Source of the DNA: Crenothrix polyspora
GTDB lineage: Bacteria > Pseudomonadota > Gammaproteobacteria > Methylococcales > Methylomonadaceae
NCBI GenBank assembly: GCA_945903675.1
Contig: CAMDOP010000179.1
Location: 1-6,650 of the forward strand
DNA: 6,650 nucleotides
Reading direction: 5' to 3'
A program made the translations under genes and the position numbers. The number at the start of each line of letters is the position of its first letter. Position 1 is the first letter of the stretch. This document shows, piece after piece, positions 1 through 5,500 of the stretch. The notes beneath the pieces are model-generated. The model had not been told where the DNA came from, did not search any database, and saw nothing but the letters and a program-made list of their open reading frames with translations.

Positions 1-207
1 TCAAGTTTAGTGATGGTAAACTCAGTACTAGCCAATAAAATTGGTCCGGCCAGGGATATTGTATTATTAAATGCAGGGGCTGCGATTTACGCGGCAAATA
101 TTACTGAGTCTTTAGCCGCAGGCATCAAAAAAGCCGCTCAAGTTATCGCCAGCGGTGCTGCAAGAGCTAAATTCGACGCATTAATTGCGTATTCAAAAAC
201 TTCATAA
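1..207 (+). CDS. trpD: Anthranilate phosphoribosyltransferase, C-terminal end (partial, 5' end outside window)
   Basis: This is the last 68 codons of TrpD, open in frame 1 from the window edge to TAA at 205-207. TrpD transfers the phosphoribosyl group of PRPP to anthranilate, the second committed step of tryptophan synthesis in the cytoplasm. The visible part carries the family's characteristic C-terminal stretch GPARDIVLLNAGAAIYAA (about codons 20-37), followed by the helix ending in ASGAARAKFDALIAYS. The catalytic and PRPP-binding N-terminal parts lie outside the window. The internal ATG at 13 is not a real start, because family homology continues upstream of it. trpC follows after 10 bases in the same direction, so the two are almost certainly co-transcribed. 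Confidence 0.94.
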   Translation, partial: SSLVMVNSVLANKIGPARDIVLLNAGAAIYAANITESLAAGIKKAAQVIASGAARAKFDALIAYSKTS

Positions 208-217
208 CAGACTAAAA

Positions 218-1018
218 ATGACTAATACACCTGATATTTTAAAAACTATTTTGGTAAAAAAAGCTGAAGAAGTAGCTAGGCGCAAGTCTGGTATGTCTAT
301 AGCCAATCTTGAAGATATTGCCTCTACTGTAGAACGCCCCCGTGGTTTTTATAACGCTATCCAACACAAGGTGTTGGCAAAAAAACCGGCGATTATTGCT
401 GAAATCAAGAAAGCTTCACCCAGTCAAGGCGTAATTAGGGAAAATTTTCAACCTGTATTGATTGGTCAGGATTATGCCATGAATGGCGCTACTTGTTTAT
501 CGGTGTTAACGGATAAAGAATTTTTCCAAGGTTCGGAAGCGTACTTGCAAATGGTTAGGGAGCGCTGCCCACTGCCGGTCTTGAGAAAAGACTTTATGAT
601 TGATGCTTATCAAGTCTATGAAGCGCGTGCCTTGGGTGCAGATTGTATTTTGCTGATTGTCGCAGCCCTTGAAGATGATCTGATGCATGAGCTGTCAGAT
701 ACCGCCACTAAATTGGGTATGGATGTGCTGGTTGAAGTTCATGATGCCGAAGAACTGCAACGGGCGCTTAAACTGGATACCCGCTTAATCGGTATTAACA
801 ACCGCAACTTGCGCACTTTTGAAACCGCGTTGCAAACAACTTTGGATTTAAAACAGCAAATTCCTGAAGATCGCATCATCATCACCGAAAGCGGCATCCA
901 CACACACGACGATGTCCAGTTGATGCTGGATAATGGTATTTACGCCTTTTTGGTCGGTGAAGTCTTTATGAGAGCCGAAAGCCCCGGCAAAAAAATGCGC
1001 GAATTGTTTGCTTTGTAA
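218..1018 (+). CDS. trpC: Indole-3-glycerol-phosphate synthase
   Basis: The 266-aa product matches the usual length of monofunctional TrpC. It closes the indole ring by converting 1-(2-carboxyphenylamino)-1-deoxyribulose 5-phosphate to indole-3-glycerol phosphate, in the cytoplasm. The (beta/alpha)8 barrel is complete: AEIKKASPS at about 61-69 (catalytic Glu62 and Lys64), SVLTDKEFFQGS at 95-106, LRKDFMIDAYQV at 122-133 (catalytic Lys124), LVEVHDAEEL at 171-180, INNRNLRTF at 193-201, ITESGI at 222-227, and the phosphate-binding LVGEVFMRA at 245-253. The ATG at 218 is chosen because it gives the family N-terminus (TPDILKTILVKKAEEV). An upstream in-frame TTG at 185 would overlap trpD and add unconserved residues. 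No strong Shine-Dalgarno is visible, so coupling to trpD translation is likely. There is no trpF fusion and no sign of damage. Confidence 0.97.
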   Translation: MTNTPDILKTILVKKAEEVARRKSGMSIANLEDIASTVERPRGFYNAIQHKVLAKKPAIIAEIKKASPSQGVIRENFQPVLIGQDYAMNGATCLSVLTDKEFFQGSEAYLQMVRERCPLPVLRKDFMIDAYQVYEARALGADCILLIVAALEDDLMHELSDTATKLGMDVLVEVHDAEELQRALKLDTRLIGINNRNLRTFETALQTTLDLKQQIPEDRIIITESGIHTHDDVQLMLDNGIYAFLVGEVFMRAESPGKKMRELFAL

Positions 1019-1101
1019 CGTTTAGCGTTTTAAAAGCTGTTGCAGTCCTTAATCGTTTCAGTCAGGGCAGCAAACCCCGACCGGCATTGAGGCCAAGTAA
1101 C

Positions 1102-1118
1102 GTCGGCGTTTTGCCGAC
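1102..1118 (+). terminator. Hairpin downstream of trpC, possible weak terminator
   Basis: GTCGGC (1102-1107) and GCCGAC (1113-1118) form a perfect 6-bp GC-rich stem around a 5-base loop, 83 bases after the trpC stop. The following bases (TTAAAAT) are AT-rich but lack a clean T run, so termination would be inefficient or factor-assisted. Position after the last + strand gene is the main argument; a repeat-derived hairpin is the alternative. Confidence 0.3.
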
Positions 1119-1197
1119 TTAAAATCACACCGAATAAATTATCTGCTCGCTGCAAGTTGATTATTTTTCTTGAATATTACTGTGATTAGGTCTATAT

Positions 1198-1364
1198 TTA
1201 CATCCGCTCACCTACCAATGTGTAGAAAGAGGTGGCCGCATCGTCCGGCCTTAATAGGCGACCAACCTTTAATATCTTCATTAGAACCACTCGCACTCTT
1301 CTCCTTCCAAAATGCGGCAACGGTTTTCAGGTAAAAGTTGGATAAAAGCCAAAATCGTTTTCAT
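1198..1364 (-). other. Two tiny overlapping reading frames, possible gene remnant
   Basis: On the - strand an ATG at 1364 opens a 27-codon frame (begins MKTILAFIQLLPENR) ending in TAA at 1283-1281. A GAGG-containing Shine-Dalgarno-like stretch lies a few bases upstream. Its stop overlaps, as TAATG, an ATG at 1281 that opens a second 27-codon frame (begins MKILKVGRLLRPDD, ends YTLVGERM) stopping at 1200-1198. The ribosome site, the stop/start overlap and the protein-like composition are suggestive, but frames this short arise easily by chance and I recognise no family. They could be two fragments of one decayed gene. Apart from these, the trpC hairpin and a repeat copy, I see nothing in 1019-1454. 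Confidence 0.18.
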
Positions 1365-1406
1365 CCTAAAACCTCTAGTCTTCGTTAATTAATATTATCT
1401 AACGCT

Positions 1407-1437
1407 GTTGCGCTGATTCCGAACCTCTGGGTTGGAA
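1407..1437. repeat. Short dispersed repeat, copy 1
   Basis: GTTGCGCT (1407-1414), then a few bases, then AACCTCTGGGTTG (1422-1434) and GAA. The same arrangement recurs in the same orientation at 2065-2097, with a few substitutions and indels. The AACCT...GGGTT core is a short imperfect palindrome. The two copies flank the toxin-antitoxin pair, this one ending 18 bases beyond the end of the toxin remnant. It resembles REP-type or miniature repeats in intergenic DNA; copy number elsewhere cannot be seen here. Confidence 0.45.
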
Positions 1438-1454
1438 ACCCTAATTAAAGACAA

Positions 1455-1715
1455 TTATTCATAATGAGACCACATCATAATAATTTTTATCGCCTGCTCT
1501 TTTTCAAAAACTTCATAAACAAGCCGATGTTGCTTATTGATTCGTCTTTAAATAGCGCCTTTTAAATCGCCTTTTAAGAATTCAAATTCCGGCGGATAAG
1601 CGTATGGGGCTTGAGCGATTAAACTCAAAAGCTCTTCTGCTTTACTTTTCAGATTGGATGCTTTTATTAATTCGGCATCCTTTTTAGCGCGATTGGTGTA
1701 ATACAGCTTATACAT
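1455..1715 (-). pseudogene. Txe/YoeB-family mRNA interferase toxin, interrupted by an in-frame stop
   Basis: Read from ATG 1715, which overlaps the antitoxin stop as TAATG, the frame gives MYKLYYTNRAKKDAEL, KAEELLSLI, YAYPPEFEFLKGDLKGAI and then TAA at 1550-1548 (codon 56). The same frame continues as RRINKQHRLVYEVF and ends in MWSHYE before a TAA at 1457-1455. Read through, it would be 86 codons, close to the ~84 aa of YoeB. Family members cleave mRNA at the ribosome. In E. coli YoeB the catalytic residues include an Arg in the SRRIN region and the C-terminal His-Tyr, both of which here lie beyond the stop. The stop sits where the family has Ser, so a single TCA-to-TAA change would explain it. 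An upstream ATG at 1739 is in frame, but the conserved domain starts at 1715. The truncated 55-aa product should be inactive unless the stop is read through. Confidence 0.82.
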
Positions 1716-1927
1716 TACCAATCCAAATGCTCTGAGCATTCATCCAATGGCGTATTTAAACCATCAATAATCGCTTGCTTAATGTCTGGATCTTTTGACA
1801 AATAATCATTGTCGGTTTCAATGTTGATGCGTTTATTTAGAAATAACACAAAATCGAGAACCTCTTTTTGAGAAGTTAAAGGTAGTTTGTAAATTTCTTT
1901 ATTAATTAATTCTGGTAATGTATTCAT
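1715..1927 (-). CDS. Antitoxin of a type II toxin-antitoxin pair (DUF2281-like)
   Basis: This is a 70-aa acidic protein. The N-terminal part, with EIYKLPLTSQKEVLDFVLFL at about residues 9-28, resembles the short helical segment of DUF2281-type antitoxins (leucines plus EVLDFV.FL). The C-terminal part, IIDGLNTPLDECSEHLDW, looks like the toxin-wrapping tail of antitoxins paired with Txe/YoeB or RelE-type toxins. The ATG at 1927 is chosen because GGAG lies about 8 bases upstream; an upstream in-frame ATG at 1966 lacks this. Its stop overlaps the toxin start by one base (TAATG), the usual antitoxin-toxin coupling. Such antitoxins neutralise the toxin and, with it, often repress their own promoter. 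Since the toxin is truncated, this gene may be a surviving orphan. No canonical Phd/YefM signature is evident, so the family name is tentative. Confidence 0.75.
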   Translation of the reverse strand: MNTLPELINKEIYKLPLTSQKEVLDFVLFLNKRINIETDNDYLSKDPDIKQAIIDGLNTPLDECSEHLDW

Positions 1928-1982
1928 TATTTTTCTCCATAATGCGTTAGTTTTAGAAAGCTTCAATGAATGTAAGAGTTAA

Positions 1983-2011
1983 ATTGTATCTCAAATAATT
2001 GATAATGAGAT
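1983..2011 (-). promoter_or_regulatory. Possible promoter/operator of the toxin-antitoxin pair
   Basis: Upstream of the antitoxin, ATCTCA (1988-1993) and TGAGAT (2006-2011) form a 6-bp inverted repeat 12 bases apart. On the - strand TACAAT (1988-1983), a 5/6 match to a -10 element, overlaps its inner edge, about 55 bases before the start codon. An inverted repeat against the -10 suits autorepression by the antitoxin complex. No convincing -35 is visible and the DNA is AT-rich, so chance is a real alternative. Confidence 0.28.
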
Positions 2012-2064
2012 CTCCAGTCCATAAAACAGCGCCACCTGTTTTTAACTTCCACGCCAATACTGAA

Positions 2065-2097
2065 GTTGCGCTAATATCCCCAACCTCCAGGTTGAGA
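2065..2097. repeat. Short dispersed repeat, copy 2
   Basis: GTTGCGCT (2065-2072) followed by AACCTCCAGGTTG (2082-2094) and GAGAA. It matches the copy at 1407-1437 in the same orientation, with a few substitutions and small indels. The AACCTCCAGGTT core is a near-palindrome. It leads directly into the hairpin run at 2107-2179 and may be the left part of the same composite element. Confidence 0.45.
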
Positions 2098-2106
2098 ATC
2101 AGCTGC

Positions 2107-2179
2107 GGCAAGCTATGGCTTGCCATGTTTCAGGAAGCTGGAGCTTCCAAGACGGCATTCCCAAGCGGGAGCTTGGGAA
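2107..2179. repeat. Tandem run of three perfect hairpins, REP-like element
   Basis: Three perfect inverted repeats follow one another: GGCAAGC/GCTTGCC (2107-2113 and 2118-2124, 4-base loop), GGAAGCT/AGCTTCC (2133-2139 and 2142-2148, 2-base loop) and TTCCCAAGC/GCTTGGGAA (2158-2166 and 2171-2179, 4-base loop). All share an AAGC...GCTT core, so they look like diverged units of one family. From memory, similar CCAAGC...GCTTGG units are common as multi-copy intergenic repeats in several gammaproteobacteria and cyanobacteria. The run begins 19 bases beyond the stop of the small gene at 2198-2515, so in RNA it could protect or end that transcript. The + strand frame crossing it (1999-2262) is a by-product of the repeats and not a gene. 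Confidence 0.7.
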
Positions 2180-2197
2180 CGGACCGAAAAACAACTT

Positions 2198-2515
2198 TCA
2201 TGATGGACGATAAGGCGTACTTAGCTCTCCACTCCCCAAAAAAACGGGGAAAAGTGTTGTAATTGCGCTCATGAATTTATATTTATTTTCAATTAGTTGA
2301 AATGAGCGCATTGAGAGATGTTCATTCGCCCATTCTGCCATCGTGTTGTTGTCCCAGTTGTTTTCTTCCCAGAGCTTATCCATTTCTTGTGTCGCTTGAT
2401 TGGCAAAATAGTTGGCGAGCAGGTTTTTTATATCGGTTAATTGTTGTTGATTGAGTTGGTAGCTGAAAACCTTTAATAACTCTAACTGTAAATTGCTCAG
2501 TTTTTGGGAGTGCAT
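2198..2515 (-). CDS. Small antitoxin-like protein, C-terminus apparently interrupted by an insertion
   Basis: The frame encodes 105 aa. Residues 7-67 (LSNLQLELLKVFSYQL, DIKNLLANYFANQATQEMDKLWEENN, MAEWANEHL) form a helical, charged small protein of a type I recall beside PIN-domain toxins as a presumed antitoxin; this is recollection, not a search. Members as I remember them end shortly after an EH(M/L)RT.Y tail. Here EHL (65-67) and the tail-like STPYRPS (99-105) are separated by 31 residues of different character (MRSFQLIENKYKF, FPVFLGSG), as if about 93 bp had been inserted in frame. The ATG at 2515 has GGAG about 8 bases upstream and lies inside the last 19 bases of the restriction-modification gene, implying translational coupling. 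No PIN toxin is adjacent, so it may be an orphan or serve the restriction enzyme. Confidence 0.7.
   Translation of the reverse strand: MHSQKLSNLQLELLKVFSYQLNQQQLTDIKNLLANYFANQATQEMDKLWEENNWDNNTMAEWANEHLSMRSFQLIENKYKFMSAITTLFPVFLGSGELSTPYRPS
2264..2310. repeat. 9-bp perfect inverted repeat inside the small gene's C-terminus
   Basis: TGCGCTCAT (2264-2272) and ATGAGCGCA (2302-2310) are exact reverse complements 29 bases apart. They lie within the segment that appears inserted in the small gene (about 2222-2314). A second small stem, TCCCC/GGGGA (2233-2237 and 2246-2250), lies beside them. The arms may be the ends or internal stem of a miniature element. No clear target-site duplication is visible. 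Confidence 0.45.
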
Positions 2516-5500
2516 GATTTTTCTCCGGTTTGTTCGTTAATATAAACCATCGCTGCTTGTTCATCGGTTTCAATAGCGATTTCTACGGCACGTTTGTCGG
2601 CGTCTAATAGGCGTTCGCTTTCGGCTTTTAGGGTAAAGCTTTGTTGGACTAAGTTGGCGATTTGGGTTTGAGTTTCTTCATTGACAAGAGGGATATAAAA
2701 ATTATCTATATCTTTTGGATAAAGTTCAATTTGGCCAGATGAACCTTTAAAATACTTATCAACCTGATATTTTCCAGCGATAGAATTCAAATAAACAGAT
2801 AAGAAAATAGGGTTAATTGAATCTGTCCTTAAAATGGTAACATGGTTATCCGGCAGCGCATTTTGCTCATGCAAGTAACAGGCTGAACGCCCGATAGTAC
2901 CAACACCTGTTCCGTTTATCAGCACATCACCTTTTTTGATAAACAGCGGCTGTTCTTTATCTGACAATGTGGCAAAGCGGTTATCTGTTAACAGAACTTC
3001 GCCCTCTCGAACATGCTTTGAATTAATAACAGGTAAGCCTTGTTCTGCATAATTCGGCTGAGTGCCTCGTTGATTAAGCGTTAACAAATCTTTTAATTTG
3101 ATTAATACATTTGTCTTTGCGATTTCCGCTTCCAATTCATCATATTTCGGCTGGTAATACTCCGCATCCAGGCGGCCAGTGGCTACAAATGAATCTTTGA
3201 ATGATTTTTCAGTGGTATTTTTTGTGCTGGGTGAAAAATTTTCAATACCTAATGCGTTGAGTAATAGGTTTTCGGCTTGGGTGTAACAGCCTTTAGATTT
3301 AGCTAAAAAATCATGGCTTTTATCTAAAATAAATGAGATTGCACAAATCAAATCTCTACTGACACATGGGAATTTTAATTCTGCAATGATAGATGTAGAA
3401 ATAGTCGGTTGTGCTGAGACTTTTAGCTGTCTTTCGATTTGGTTGAATCCATATTTTGAAAAATAGAAAACACATAAATATTTTGTTAGATCAATATCTG
3501 AAAAATTAACTGCAATGATATTTGGGCTTATGGTTGCATTATCTTTATTCAAGACTCCAATTTTTATATCTCCTACCCTTGAAAAAAGCAGTGTTCCCTT
3601 TTCAAACTTTTTCAATCCGTTTGTTTTTAAACAATTTTCATCAATGTAAACAAGATTTTCATCTTCGACTTTGTAATTTTTTAAATTAAATGGTCGGATT
3701 ACCAATATTCCATTTTTTTTATACTCAGTATCCAACAAATTAGAACCAAAAGGCCCACAAGTGATTTGTTTTGCATAATCTCCAAGTTTTGGACTACCTG
3801 AAAAAATTTTATCTAGCTCTAAATATTTTTTTGAAAAAAATTCAGCTTCCAGCCTAAATAAATCATTATTTTTCAATATCTCCTTTAAAGTTAAAACTGA
3901 AATTTCCAGTCTGTCCAATAACGCCCGATATTTAACTTCATTAAACGGTTCAGCATAAAGGCCTGTCAGATTTTTAAAACCTGACAGGCCACAATCAAAA
4001 AAACTTAAGTGTTCCTTCTTGGCAAATTCAATAAAGGCTTCGGCTATGCCGTCTTGCGTGAGACCATCATGATTAAACAAGTCGTGCTTGACGATCAGAT
4101 GACCGTGAGCATCCATTAACAATTCATTGCTCTCAATAGGCATTGCCAAATTGATAGGATTTTCGACAAATTCCAAGCCATTAAACTTGAATTCGATTTG
4201 CTCCAGATTCATTCGGGTTTGCTTACTATCAAGCGTAAACTCGTAAGTAGTCGCTTCCTTTATACTACCGTATTTCTTCAGAAAATCGGCTTGCTCGTAT
4301 TTGACGAGCTTAAAACCATCCTTGTTATCATTAGCTTCAAAAGTGGATACTTTTTGTCGCTTCACATAAATCTTGTCGCCGGAATTATCTTTGCTGGGTT
4401 CTTGCATGGTGGCAAAGAATATCGGGTAATCATCAACTTTAGGACAAAGTATGTCATCCCATTTTTGCACCAATAACACGCTGGTTTTAGTGCCGGTATG
4501 CGGTTTAAAGACGTTACCGTGTAAACCGACGACCGCCAGAATACGGGCATGTTCGGCAATAAATTCGCGAATTTGCTTATCGCTGGAGTTGTTAAAACGG
4601 CCTTGCGGCAACACTACCGCCATCCGTCCGCCGGGCTTTAAAAAATTAAGGTTGCGCTCGATAAACAAAATGTCGCGCCCAACGGTGGACTGGTATTTGC
4701 CGTTGTCTTTTTTGCCCAGTTCATATTTAGCTAAAATTCGCGTTTCTTTAATGTCACCGGCAAATGGTGGATTCGCCATTAACACATCAAAGCCAAAATC
4801 ACGATTACTGTCTTTGTTCACGCGCAGTTTGCGCAGTTTTTTCCAGCCTTCGCCGTATATATCGCCCCAGTCTTCGTCTTTGGTTTTTTCATCCCAGCGT
4901 TCATAATCCAGCGTATTTAAATGCAAGACGTTGGTTTGTCCGTCTCCGGCAATCAGATTAAGCGTTCGTCCCACACGCACGGCTTTTTCGTCAAAATCAA
5001 TGGCAAATACTTTATCTTGCACATACGTTTCACAGCGGGCGGGCTTTTTTTCGGTAGTAAATAAATGGCTTTTGCTCAAGCCTTCTTGTTGCATGATTTG
5101 TTCCCAGACATGAAAAATGCCATGCACGGGAAAGCCGCAACTGCCAGCAGCAGTGTCAATGAGCGTTTCATGCTCTTGTGGATTAAGCATTTTCACGCAC
5201 ATATCAATCACATAGCGCGGCGTGAAATATTGGCCTTTTTCGCCTTTACTGGATTTATTGATCAGATATTCAAAGGCTTCATCCACCACATCCAAATTGG
5301 AGTTAAACAGCTTTACGCCTTCCAATGACGATACGCACACCGCTAAATGACTGGGGGTCAGTTGTAGTTTGGCATCGTCGGTAAATACGCCATCCCATTT
5401 ACCCCGCGCTTTATCAAACAGCTCTTGAATTTTGGTTTTTAATTCGGTTTCCGTGTCGCCATAATTTTTAAACACCAAATGCCGTTTTTTATCTCGACCG

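Noticed and set aside
1234..1250. GGCCG/CGGCC hairpin, considered as a terminator.
   Set aside because: The stem is only 5 bp with a 7-base loop, has no T run, and falls in a region without a gene ending nearby on the + strand.
1999..2262. 87-codon + strand open frame.
   Set aside because: It runs through the dispersed repeat and the tandem hairpins, has no recognisable protein features and overlaps the end of the - strand small gene.
2376..2573. 65-codon - strand frame overlapping the join of the two genes.
   Set aside because: It lies in a third frame across two better-supported genes that have start sites and family similarity.
3713..3842. Runs of 7-8 A/T inside the first recognition domain, considered as phase-variation slip sites.
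   Set aside because: The runs are short, made of A/T in an AT-rich segment, and the frame is intact; known phase-variable restriction genes usually carry longer homopolymer or simple repeats.
4451..4906. 151-codon + strand open frame opposite the methyltransferase domain.
   Set aside because: It is antisense to the conserved SAM-binding and NPPF region and its composition is that of a shadow frame.
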